This document shows, one piece after another, positions 22,558-33,420 of a stretch of DNA of 64,000 bases. The translations under genes and the position numbers were made by a program. Within the stretch, counting starts at the first letter, position 1; the number at the start of each line of letters is the position of its first letter. The notes under the pieces were generated by a model. The model did no database searches and was not told where the DNA came from. It saw only the letters and a program-made list of their open reading frames with translations. Source of the DNA: Clavaria fumosa (taxonomy: Eukaryota; Basidiomycota; Agaricomycetes; Agaricales; Clavariaceae); the NCBI GenBank assembly GCA_951802425.1, contig OX637800.1, forward strand, positions 1,922,001 through 1,986,000, in the 5' to 3' direction.

Positions 22558-24071
22558 AATACAGCTGGCTGTACTTTCATTTGGCCCTATTTACATGACA
22601 GGTTATACAGCCAGGCTCATGCGACCTACCCCCAAGGCAGAGAGGCAACAGCAATGTGAGAAAGAAAAAAAAAAGGCTCGTGATTGTGTCATTGGGATGA
22701 GTCACATGACATACCAACATTAACAAACAGAGCCAAATGTTGAAACATGTTATATGTGAGCACCAAACAAACACAGTGCATACAACCTCTGCTGTCATCC
22801 GCCTCAACCTCCTCCTCAGCCTCCTTCATCTCTGCAAGCACCGTCTGGCTCCCACCCACCATGTGTCACGCCTCGGCCCACATGCGTGTGCCGAACACGA
22901 GGAAGAGCATGCCTGCGAGCGCCTGCGTGGGTGCGGGGACGCAGCCCTGCCTGCCCCACCCTGCCCACCTGCAGCTGCCCCACCCTGCCCACCTGCAGCT
23001 GCCCCACCCTGCCCACCTGCAGCCCTGCCTGCCCTGCCCCGCCTGCCTGCTGCCCCGCTGCCCCACCTGCCTGCTGCCCCGCTGCCCTGCCTGCCTGCTG
23101 CCCTGCTGCCCCGCCTGCCTGCTGCCCTGCTGCCCCGCCCTGCCTGCTGCTGCCTCGCAGCCCGCCTGCCCCGCCCTGCCCACCCGCTGCCTCGCAGCCC
23201 CGCCTGCCCCACCCTGCCCACTCGCAGCCCTGCCTGCCCCACCCTGCCCACTCGCAGCCCTGCCTGCCCCACCCTGCCCACCTGCAGCCCTGCCTGCCCT
23301 GCCCCGCCTGCCTGCTGCCCCGCTGCCCCACCTGCCTGCTGCCCCGCTGCCCTGCCTGCCTGCTGCCCCACTGCCCTGCCTGCCTGCTGCCCTGCTGCCC
23401 CGCCTGCCTGCTGCCCCGCTGCCCCGCCCTGCCTGCTGCTGCCTCGCAGCCCGCCTGCCCCGCCCTGCCCACCCGCTGCCTCGCAGCCCCGCCTGCCCCA
23501 CCCTGCCCACTCGCAGCCCTGCCTGCCCCACCCTGCCCACCTGCAGCCCTGCCTGCCCTGCCCCGCCTGCCTGCTGCCCCACTGCCCCACCTGCCTGCTG
23601 CCCCGCTGCCCCACCTGCCTGCTGCCCCGCTGCCCTGCCTGCCTGCTGCCCTGCTGCCCCGCCTGCCTGCTGCCCCGCTGCCCCGCCCTGCCTGCTGCTG
23701 CCTCGCAGCCCGCCTGCCCCGCCCTGCCCACCCGCTGCCTCGCAGCCTCGCAGCCCCGCCTGCCCCACCCTGCTTGCCCACCCGCTGCCCCGCCTGCCTG
23801 CTGGCCCGCTGCACCGCCTGCCCACCCGCTGCACCGCCCCACCTGCCCGCCCGCTGCCCTACCTGCCTGCTGGCCCGCTGCCCCGCCCCACCTGCATGCT
23901 GCCCTGCCTGCCCACCCCGCTGCCCTGCCCCCCGCTGCCCTTCCTGTGCTGCCATGTCCACCTTATGGTTTGTGGCAGACAGGGGCAGCATTCTCTGTGT
24001 GGCAACTGCAGTGCCATACAGGGAATGCTGCCCTTGTCTGCCTTCAGGTGTCTGTATGAGCTTGACACCTG
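22558..24071 (+). repeat. 1.5-kb GC-rich segment present in only one palindrome arm
   Basis: At the equivalent left-arm site the sequence reads cagtcacagaggt (reverse complement of about 18792-18804). Here cagtca (to 22557) and cagaggt (from 24072) are separated by 1514 bp. No target duplication or terminal inverted repeat is visible. The centre is a minisatellite. Near the right end, 23972-24042 forms a hairpin (ggcagacaggggcagcattc with its near-complement). Insertion here or clean deletion in the left arm cannot be told apart. Confidence 0.85.
22940..23937. repeat. GC-rich minisatellite (CTGCCCCGCCTGC-type units)
   Basis: About 1 kb of higher-order tandem repeats of 12-25 bp built from CTGCC, CCGCC and CACCC blocks, lacking stops in most frames. 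The large overlapping ORFs here (up to 521 codons) on both strands are low-complexity artefacts. Confidence 0.95.
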
Positions 24072-24684
24072 CAGAGGTATGTGGGTTTTATTACTATTCA
24101 CACATTTTACTGGTATGGTGCTTGTGATGTTGCTTTTCAGAATATTATGTGAAGAGGGTGGCCATATGGGCCTTTTGGTTTGGTGGCTGCTTATATGCAG
24201 GCTGGCCCCAACCAACCCTCATTCATACCTGCACCTGGGGTGGCCAAATGGGCCAAGGATGAGAGTGTGGTCTATTATGCCAGACAACCTCTCCCAACCC
24301 TCATCTTTGTAAGTTGTTTTGTGCTATCTTCTGCTCATACCTTGGGGTTGCCATATGGGCTCTGGGATGGACTGCTGACTGCCATGTGGTTAGTATCCTC
24401 CCACCCTGGTTTCTTACAGATCATCTTGTTTTCTTATTTACTTGAGACTGGGGGCTCTTGCTTTGGTGAAGTGGGGCTTGCCTAGATTGCAGTGCCCCCT
24501 TTGCAATGAAGCACATATTATGATATGAATGGCTTGTCAGAGGTGGATTTGGCCACCCATCCTCTGATGTAAATGCCTGACATGTTTTTCTTTTGATTTG
24601 TTGTAATTAATTTGTACTTGTGGATTAGCTTTGACAAATGAATATGGTATAAGAGATCACCCTGAATCTATTGCAGTTTATCTG

Positions 24685-24702
24685 CCCTAACCCTAACCCT
24701 AA
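24685..24702 (-). repeat. (CCCTAA)3 interstitial telomere-type repeat, right arm
   Basis: Three perfect CCCTAA units, the mirror of 18166-18183. Confidence 0.9.
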
Positions 24703-25335
24703 GTGGGCCAGCAGCATCCTTTCAAATAATCTCAAGTGTCAATCATCCTATGTTCTGCTGTCCATATGCAATAAGTCATAAAGTGATCCCTGGCTCATGC
24801 TCAAGAGCCCCAGGGTGTATATGATGTAGAAACTGGTAGGTAAATACAAGGAGAGGAGGGCAGGTAGACACAAAGAGACTACTATAGACACAAGTAAATG
24901 AAAGAATGTTTGAGTGTGATGGCTCTGTCAGTGCTGACACCACCCCTTCTCAACACTCATCACCCTCTCTGAGATGCCTTCCCCAGCCTTGGATATGTTC
25001 TTGTTGTGCCCTTGTAGTTACAGATACAGTAGTCCTTCCTTGTCTGAACATGTCTTCACACCTTGTTCCCCTCTGTCCAATCATTGTACTTGCCCTGCCC
25101 TGGTAGTTATGGATATGATTTGCAGATCCAGAGTTGTGGTCACAGTGTGACTGTCACACCTGGGATCCTGGGCACAGCCACAAAATGATATAATCAGAAG
25201 GTGTGATAACAGACTCACATGCACAACTCAGACTCACATGCACAACTCAGACTCACATGCACAACTTCTACAATGCAAGAATATCTGAACAATACTAATA
25301 TGCAGAGTTGGTCACAGTGTGACTGTCACACCTGA

Positions 25336-25905
25336 GAACTTTGCCTAACTTCACCAAACTTTAAACATGTCTTCATGTATGCATTGTCAGCTACTTGTTA
25401 ACAGGAATATGTGATTTGACAAAGGGGGCTATCTGGGGAGAGATTTTGAGAAATTTAGGAAATAGACATGGGGAATCTGTAGTTCTGCACCAAATATTAT
25501 GGGCTTTTGTATGATTGTATTAGATGTCATAAGGTGTAGTCTGATGGCTGGAATTTGCAATATAACAAATAGCCATGCTCCCAGGCCAATAACACCCTAA
25601 TTCCTAGTAATGGATTCCGGGGAGGTGACAGAGATGGTGGGTGAGTTGTTAAACTAATCCACACCCTCCCTGTATGTCCACAGGTAGTGGGTGTAGGTGT
25701 GTGTATCCTCTCCTATCTATTTTCAAGCCAGAGTACTGCAGAATTGTAGAAAAATGAATATCTTCTGTGTATTTTGCAAATTGACACTGAACCAAGGCAG
25801 ATACAAATGTGGGTTGTCCAGATCTAGAATCTCCTGATTTTTGCCGATTTTTTGGTGTATAAAATGTCATATTTTGCAAGTCATGCAAAAATTTTCCCAT
25901 GGTCA
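25336..25905 (+). repeat. Third, diverged copy of the palindrome core sequence
   Basis: Direct repeat of about 21805-22360 (gagaactt, cctaacttcaccaaacttt, ggggctatctggggagagat, catggggaatctgtag, ending at tcatgcaaaaa), visibly more diverged than the two palindrome arms are from each other. It suggests the palindrome formed from a member of a dispersed repeat family. Confidence 0.85.
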
Positions 25906-26094
25906 TAACAGCTTACCAAAAGCAGCTATGCCTGGTTGGTAACCTGTACCTGAGGGACCAGGCACAGGGCTGCTCAATTTCGAGTTTTTGTTTTAATTTT
26001 TAGCATATTTTGTTTGCTATTGTTTGTTCAGTCATTCTTGCAATGGCCACCTATTGTAATTACAATGATTTATTGCAAGGAATCTACATCATTG
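25906..26094. other. Short non-coding spacer
   Basis: About 190 bp of AT-rich sequence between the repeat and the minisatellite edge. Nothing recognised. Confidence 0.4.
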
Positions 26095-26129
26095 ACTGAC
26101 TAGATCCACAGCTAATAGCTGTAACTAGT
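26095..26129. repeat. Left edge of the 33-bp minisatellite split by family B
   Basis: Contains one unit (actagatccacagctaatagctgtaactagt, slightly over one line) of the array that resumes at 37156. The final ctagt is the left TSD of the family-B insertion. Confidence 0.85.
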
Positions 26130-27627
26130 TGTCAGGACCCATTCATTTTCCCATACCCAAACCGACCTTACCAACACTTCTGAACCTCCCAATGACCCTC
26201 TACAACCTCGCGAGCCCCTCTACACGCTTCCGAAACCCGCTATTCCCTTCCGGAAGCCTCTCCAACCTTTCTCGCACTCACACGACACTCGCGACCACCA
26301 TGCCATATTCGCGACGCCTCCCTTTATCTCATTCCACACGCATACCTCGCCCAGACCCACCAATCTTACGCACGACACGACGTTGCACGTCTTCTTCCGC
26401 CAGCACGTGACTTGCCACGCGGCACCCCCGGCGCTACCACTACCAGCGCCAATACGATAACAGCGTCACGGCCGTTACCCACGTTACATGCGTTACCCAC
26501 GTGACTTCCCGCCCAAAGTCACCTGCGTCACCTGCGTCACTAGCGTCACCCACGTGACCGCTCTTATGACCTCGCGACCTTAACACTCAAACGCGCCACC
26601 AACGGTCAGCTGTATGTACACTTCAAATTATGTTTCCCTTCTTCTCCTCAATTGTCTATAACTACTTTACTTATGATCCGAGAATCCCCCAGTAGTTATA
26701 GATATGTATATATTTATTTAACTAGGTCGTGACCTGTGACAGGTCATCTTCGCGACCTTACATATGCATACCTAACCCCTCGCGACCTTAGTAGAAAACA
26801 CGCCTAGTCACTTTATGACTAAACATACCCCGTACTACTATAGTCTTGTCGCCTGGCGACCTCTGTACTTTCCCTTTTTCGTTATACTCTCTGTACGTAT
26901 GTATATAAGGTCTCGCATGTACTTATGGTACTCCAGACTTGATATTGACACACATTGGTTTAAGCTTGAGGCTATTACGCCCTTTGAGCTTGGAACCATC
27001 GCGATTGATAGGTCTTGTCTCTCTTGGTGACCACAAGATCGCCAAGACACACTCTACTCTGTTCTAACTCGCCCTCTGCACTCGTACAACTCGCGCGACC
27101 TAAGTATTCTTTATTATTCGTCTTGGTACTGATCTTGGAACCCTACAGGTTCTCCCGTCGGTTGGCAAAGTCATCGCCTTCAACCGACCTACTTATCAAT
27201 ATTGTCGCAACCTCTCACGACCTTCTTTACATCGTCTATTTCTTTCACCTTGTCTTTTTCCTTTGCTACGCTTCGTCGGTCGACCTCGCGACCTTCTCAG
27301 CATTATCACTTTCTCCCACCTTGTCTGTTCTTTTCTTCATGCTTCGTCGGTTGACTTTGCGACCCTCTCAGCATCACCGATTTCCCCCCTCCTTGTCAAT
27401 TTCCTCCTTTACACTTCGTTTACCGACTTCGCGACCTTCCTAGCGACATCTTCCCTTTTTATGCTTATCTCTCTTCGCTCTTACATCTTCTCAGACATCT
27501 TCGCGACTTTCTGGGACCGAGCATTCTCGACTGTGCTCAACAGTTGATTGGTCTTAGCGAGTTTCCAGGACCGGTCACCAACAAGTCGATCTCCGGTGCT
27601 ACTATCGAGACGGGACAGGCCCTAACA
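26130..27627 (+). repeat. 5' LTR of family B copy 2
   Basis: 1498 bp, TGTCAGGACCC to GGCCCTAACA. Holds ten TCGCGA hexamers (26208, 26289, 26309, 26572, 26750, 26780, 26999, 27286, 27429, 27501), where about 0.4 would be expected by chance. Confidence 0.95.
26902..26946 (+). promoter_or_regulatory. TATA box and self-priming start of family B
   Basis: tatataagg at 26902-26910 is followed 33 bp later by agacttgatatt (26935-26946). That 12-mer is the exact reverse complement of 27629-27640, just after the LTR. The spacing fits a TATA-directed start at or near 26935, which would put the complementary sequence at the very 5' end of the RNA, as in the yeast element Tf1. Confidence 0.75.
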
Positions 27628-27628
27628 T

Positions 27629-27640
27629 AATATCAAGTCT
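27629..27640 (+). promoter_or_regulatory. Primer-binding site of family B (self-primer type)
   Basis: aatatcaagtct lies one base after the 5' LTR. It does not start with TGG, so it does not look like a tRNA 3'-end complement, but it pairs over 12 of 12 bases with 26935-26946. Confidence 0.75.
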
Positions 27641-27746
27641 CCCCCTCGCTCCACCACTCAACACCCGGATAACACCCTATTATGTCTTCCAGTCACACTC
27701 CACTCATCACTTTCAGACATGCACAGGTAGCCATGCGATCACTCCA

Positions 27747-29520
27747 ATGATCTTGGAGACTACCCGCGAGCTGCCTACCACCGTTCAAGAGCGACCCGCG
27801 TCTGTTGTTCAATCACAGCCCGAAGAACCCGCCCAAATCGCACCTAGTCATGCCTCGTCCCCGCGCGAAGAAGCCGAGACCCTCGTGGAGCAGCTTGGCT
27901 ATCCGCGCTTCGACTGCCCTCGCCACCGCACCTACCAAATCCTTAACAATACTCGCCGCCAATACGAGACTGGAACTCTCGATGAAGAACTAGCATATAT
28001 CATTGAGACGACGAATCTCTACGAGGCATTGGTACGATTAACGGATGGATTCCGAGCTGACCCTCAGAACCGACTCTACGAGAGTCAACACCAATATCCA
28101 GGCACTACCGACCGAGGAGCCCTGTCTCCCCCCGACCTGGATACTCCCTCGCGACCTCCGAGAGTCGCCCAACCCACAAGAGGACCCCGAGACATGGCCC
28201 CACTTTTCCAAGTCGCGGCACAATCCCTGCAGAACTTTGCCAACCCTGCCGTGCCCGACGAGCGACCCGCCATTGTCTCCAGGATCCCTAGGTACACTGC
28301 CCCTCGCAGCAGCTGGCCTACGTGGACACAGCCAGCCACTACTCCGAGTAGGGCGCTCCCTCACGACCCTATAGGGACTGAAGCAACACTTCAACCTGCC
28401 CCTTGCCTCGAGATTCCGGTCGAGCCCTTCCGCATTCCACAACCGGAAGCGCGACCAGTACCTCCGATCGAGACGCGACCAGCATCTCGCCCCCCATCTC
28501 AGGCTGAAGCCCCGCAAGTCCCTCCGATCGCCCCTATGCCTCCACACCCCGCCGCCGTGCTTCGAGATGAGGCCCCTGGTACCCACCACCACCATTACTA
28601 TTACCAGGCTCCTCCCTCCGAAGGACCATCGACCCGAGACACCTTCGCTCGAGAATCCAAACTCGACACCAGACGCCCCGAGCCGTTTAATGGTCGCGAC
28701 CGGCGTAGATGGAAACCCTTTGTCACGGAATGTCTTATGACTTTCTTCGCGAAGCCCGTAACCTTCCAGGGAGACCACGAGAAGGTTACTTTCGCGGCCT
28801 CTTACCTCACAGACACCGCGCAGAGCCACTACACCTCCCTCCTTCAATTCAATCCCGATCACCTGGCCCTACACTCTTGGGAAGGGTTTATTCGTGAGTT
28901 TGGAGGGATGTTTGGAGTGGTTAACACGCAGATTGAGGCGGACCAGAACCTTCGCTTGTTGCAAATGGGCGAAAACGAACGTTTCTCGAACCACATCATC
29001 CGCTTCGAGTCGTTCGCCTTCGAATCCAACTGGAATTCGGCCGCCTTGCAGTCAGAGCTTTACTGCTCAATGTCCACACATATTAAAGAGGCCATGAAAG
29101 TCATTCCGTGACCTACGACATACCAAGAACTTCGCGATTTGGCCATGCAGATTGACCAGAGGCACTGGGAATATGAGAGTGAGACTCGCCAAACTCAATT
29201 CCGCGCTAACCCTCCTGCTCCCCGTCCCCCTGCTCAACAAGGTGGAAACCGCCCCTTGGCTCAACAAGGTGGAAATCGCAACTACCAAGCGACGTCACGA
29301 CCTTACCCCGCCGCTAGAAATAATCCTACGACACCCCGACCAGCCGCAGGGAACCCTGCGACTTCACCGCGACCCGCCAATCCGCCTTGCCAGCCAAATC
29401 CGAATCCGAACCCGCCCTACGTCCCCCTTAGCAATGAGGAATGAGAACATCGTCGTCAGGGAAATCTCTGTATGAGATGTGGAAAACCCGGACACTGCAG
29501 CGCTGCTTGCCCTGATTGAT
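27747..29520 (+). pseudogene. Family B gag (nucleocapsid), broken by stops
   Basis: One frame from the ATG at 27747, with TGA at 29109 and 29442 and a further TGA just after the zinc knuckle; the first two fit CGA decay. The N-terminal half is Pro- and Arg-rich. The capsid-like region follows, with FNGRDRRRWKPFVTECLMTF and LHSWEGFIREFG. The C-terminal half is Pro/Asn-rich, with a CCHC knuckle CX2CX4HX4C at about 29468-29509 (CMRCGKPGHCSAAC). Packaging role as in other gypsy Gag proteins. Confidence 0.88.
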
Positions 29521-29707
29521 GAGTAGCCGGACGAGCCGTCTTCACGCTAGAGGAAGGAGAGGAAGAATTACAGGAAGAATACGAAGTTGAGGAAGAAGTG
29601 GAAGAGGATGTGGATGACCCGCATGAAGAGTTAAACAAGGAAGCGACTCAGGAGCTTCCGGGGGAACTCTGAGTCGTGACGATCCAACCCCCATACTCGC
29701 GCGGGCC

Positions 29708-32700
29708 GTGACTAGTTCCTCTTCCCCTCAGTTTCCTCGCAACTTTTCTAACACGCCCATTGCTTCCCAGTCCTCCCAATCTTTCCTCATAAAGACACAA
29801 ATACCAGATTTCGGCTCAATTCTCCTAAATACTCTAGTGGACTGCGGCGCATCCATGAATTTTATCGATTCTACACTCGCGAACACCCATCCAAACCTCT
29901 TAATGCCACTTCCGCAACCCCTACCGCTTCAATACTTCGACGGAAGTTCCTCCAGCTCCAATATAACCCACTATGTCCATGCTAATATGAAATTCCCCGA
30001 CGATACTATCCAATCTATTAAGTTCCTCATCACTAAAACTCATCCTCTCACCCCTGTGGTTCTAGGACTCGATTGGTTGCGAACCTGGAATCCTAGGATT
30101 GATTGGACCAACCTCACCTTTAGTTTCGGACAGACAGCCCGTTCCGCAACTATCCCCCTCACCCTTCTGGATGCGAAACCCCCGAGTAAACCTCCCCCTG
30201 ACCTCGCGAACTCGGCTATGAAACCCTCTAAACCCCCGCGAGTTCAATTGGTCAAGGCCACCACGCTTCGCCGCTTGGAGCAACAAGGAGAATTTATAGG
30301 TCTCCTATATTTCCAACCCGCAAACAACCCCCACGACGACGAATCTATACTCGCGAGTTCCGCGACCACTCAACCCCCTCCGAAACCCGAAGAAACAGTT
30401 CCGCACGAGTACCACGACTTCCTGGACGTCTTTTCCGAAGATCTAGCCCGGGAACTACCTCCGCACCGCGACTACGACCACCGAATCGAACTTGAGGAAG
30501 GTAAAACACCTCCTCACAGGAAGCTATACAACATGTCAGAAGTAGAGTTAAAGATGTTGAAAGATTATTTGGATGACATGTTGGATAAGGGCTTCATTCG
30601 GCCGTCGAAATCCCCCGCAGGTGCACCAGTACTTTTTGCGAAGAAGAAGGATGGAGGCCTTCACCTCTGTGTCGACTATCGAGGTCTCAACAAGATCACC
30701 CGCAAAAATCGCTACCCCATTCCTCGAATTGAGACCCTCGTCGACCAATTGCGCTCGGCCAAAATCTACTCGAAGATCGACCTCCGTGTTGGGTATAACA
30801 ACGTGAGGATAGCTGAAGGAGACGAGTGGAAAACTGCGTTCTGCACTCGCTACGGTGTGTTCGAATATCTTGTCATGCCTTTTGGACTCACAAACGCACC
30901 CGCGACCTTTCAGCACCTCATGAACGATATCTTTCACGATTTGGTTGACGTAAATGTGGTAGTCTACCTCAATGACATCCTAATCTACTCGGACAACCTC
31001 GAACAACATCGCAACCACATCTGGGAGGTTCTACAACGTCTACGAAAGGCAGACCTGCACGTGCGACCCGAGAAGTGTGATTTCCACACTGCGATGGTCA
31101 AATATCTCAGAGTTATAGTGTCCCCCGACAGAATTGCCATGGACCCTTCGAAGATACAGGCCATCCTAAGTTGGCCCGTACCCACGAAGATCCGCGACCT
31201 TCAGAGCTTTTTAGGCTTCGCTAATTTCTATCGAAGATTCATAGACAACTATTCTGGCATTGTTATTCCACTTACGCCACTCCTCCGCAAGGACACACCT
31301 TGGAAATGGAGCCCGCGATGCCAAGAAGTCTTCGATATACTCAAACAGGCCTTTACCGAAGCTCCCGTCCTCCGGCACTATGACCCTGACCACCCCATTA
31401 CCCTTGAATGCGACGCTTCTGACTATGCGATAGCGGCCATTCTCTCCCAAACCGATCCCATGACTAACGAGCTACGTCCCATCGCTTTCCACGCTCGTAC
31501 AATGATTGCCGCAGAGCTCAACTACAACATTTACGACAAAGAGCTCCTCGCAATACACGATGCGTTCAAGCAATGGAGAGCATACCTCGAAGGCGCGTGA
31601 TACCAAATTCAAGTGTTTTCGGACCACAACAACCTGCGATATTTTACCACCACGAAGCAACTCAGCCGTCGACAAGCCCACTGGGCAGAGTACCTTTCTA
31701 GTTTCGATTATATCATTCATTATTGAGCAGGAAAGCTAGGTGCGAAGCCAGATGCCCTCACGCGACGACCTGACGTCTACCCGAAGAAATCCGACCAACC
31801 CGCGACCAACGCACAAAATAACAAGGTTGCGATACCGCCGGAATTACTTCGAGCAGCCATCATTCTCAATGAAGAAGCCCTGATTTCGCGAATTCGACAT
31901 GCCCCTCACGACTCCTACTTCTCCAAGAAATCACAGGGCGCTTCTCAAGGTCGTGACAAGGCGTTCTTGCTCTCGCCTGACGGCTCACTACTACTTTGCA
32001 ACGGTAAAATATACGTCCCCGACCACAACTCCCTCCGATTCGATATCCTATGCTCCAACCACGCCACAAATTACGAGGACATCCAGGTATAAGGAAGACA
32101 ACCCAACTAATAAATAGGTTGTTTTTCTGGCCAGGACTCCGAAAGGACGTAACCGTCTACATCCGTGGTTGTCACACCTGCGCAAGGGCAAAACCTGTCC
32201 GACACAAACCCTACGGACTCCTCAAACCCTTGCCCATAGGCGAGCGACCTTGGTCTTCAATTTCGATGGACCATATCGAAGCCCTCCCTCTCTCCGCGAC
32301 CTTCGACTCGATCCTCGTCGTTGTCTGTCGACTTACGAAACAAGCGATTTTCATCTCTACCAATACTACCAACACCGCAAAAGAATTAGCCCAGCATTTC
32401 GTCACCCACATCTTTTCAAAGCATGGGCTACCCGCGGATATAGTGTCGGATAGAGGAAGATTATTTGTTTCTAAGTTTTGGTCTTCGTTATGCCAAGCTT
32501 TGGATATTACTTCAAATCTCTCCACAGCTTACCATCCCGAGACTGACGGACAAACAGAATGAGTCAATCAGGTTCTAGAGCAATATATCCGAATATATAC
32601 GAACTACCAGCAAGACGACTGGAATTACCAACTCCCGCTTGCCGAGTTCGTATACAATAACACCCCTCATAGCACGACTGGTGTCTCCCCATTCTTCGCG

Positions 32701-33321
32701 AACAAGGGATACCACCCTAGACTCACGATTTCTCTCGACGACATACCCGTGCACGAAGCTCATATGGTCGCGACCGATCTCAAGACGCTTCACCAGCATC
32801 TACGAGACCAACTCAAGGTCGCGAACGAAGCCTACTCACGCTTTGCGGACAGGAAGAGAGAGGTTACACCAGATTGGAAAGAAGGAACGAAGGTGTGGCT
32901 AGATTTGCGGAATGTGAAGACGAAGAGACCAATGAAGAAACTGGACTCGAAACGGGCCGGACCTTTCCCCATACTCGCGAAAGTTTCGACTCATGCATAT
33001 CACCTCCAGTTACCGAAATCGATGCGAGAAATTCACAATGTCTTCCATGTTTCGTTACTCGAAAAAGTCTACGACGATGCTTTCCCCCAGCGACAACAGC
33101 AACCCCCGCCCCCTATCGAGGTCGACGGTGAACAACACTACGAAGTCACCAACATACTAGATTCTCAAAGGAGGGGTAGGAAAGTGCTTTACCTCGTACG
33201 ATGGGAAGGTTACAGACCCAAGGACGACACCTGGGAACCCATAGAATCACTTTCCGGCTCGAAGGAACTCCTCAAGGACTTCCACGCGACCTACCCGGAA
33301 AAACCTCGCGCAACTCAATAA
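29708..33321 (+). pseudogene. Family B pol: protease, RT, RNase H, integrase, chromodomain (broken)
   Basis: The open stretch 29708-31600 has a retropepsin-like motif DCGAS, then RT ([32 protein letters not shown]). The catalytic box is YLND where YLDD is expected (about 30964-30975), so it is inactive. RNase H follows (ECDASDYAIAAILSQ, YDKELLAIHDAF). Stops at 31598 and 31724 and a frameshift near 32060 precede the integrase: zinc segment ending CHTC, D (SMDHIEALP), D (SDRGRLF) and E (DGQTE), with TGA at 32560. The frame 32749-33321 carries the integrase tail and a chromodomain (VRWEGYRPKDDTWEP). The pol stop is the TAA at 33319-33321. Confidence 0.93.
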
Positions 33322-33420
33322 TTTTCTTCGCCTCTCTCTCGTTTTTTCTTCACTTTCTCACTTCGGATTTCACAGCAATTCATATATATGCAATAAAAAT
33401 ACAATAAGAAAATTTTCTAT
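33322..33420. other. Convergent intergenic tail between pol and antisense gene
   Basis: About 100 bp AT-rich sequence between the stop codons of two convergent genes; includes gcaataaaaatacaataaga, suitable for 3'-end formation. No ORF. Confidence 0.5.

Larger units (their letters stand above)
21944..25334. repeat. Palindrome, right arm
   Basis: Mirror of 17569-19446. Interrupted by a 1514-bp segment (22558-24071) absent from the left arm. Near its outer end it has a 19-bp unit (actcacatgcacaactcag) three times, where the left arm has a tandem 134-bp duplication. Confidence 0.92.

Noticed and set aside
22737..24312. Very long overlapping ORFs (up to 521 codons) on both strands
   Set aside because: They arise from a GC-rich minisatellite with few stop codons. 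The composition is a monotonous Pro/Ala/Cys/Leu or Gly/Ala/Gln pattern, and all frames are open alike.
27805..28862. Several ORFs over family-B gag in other frames, including a 274-codon minus-strand ORF
   Set aside because: Shadows of the GC-rich gag coding sequence; unlike the 33.4-35.5 kb gene they have no splice signals and no family.
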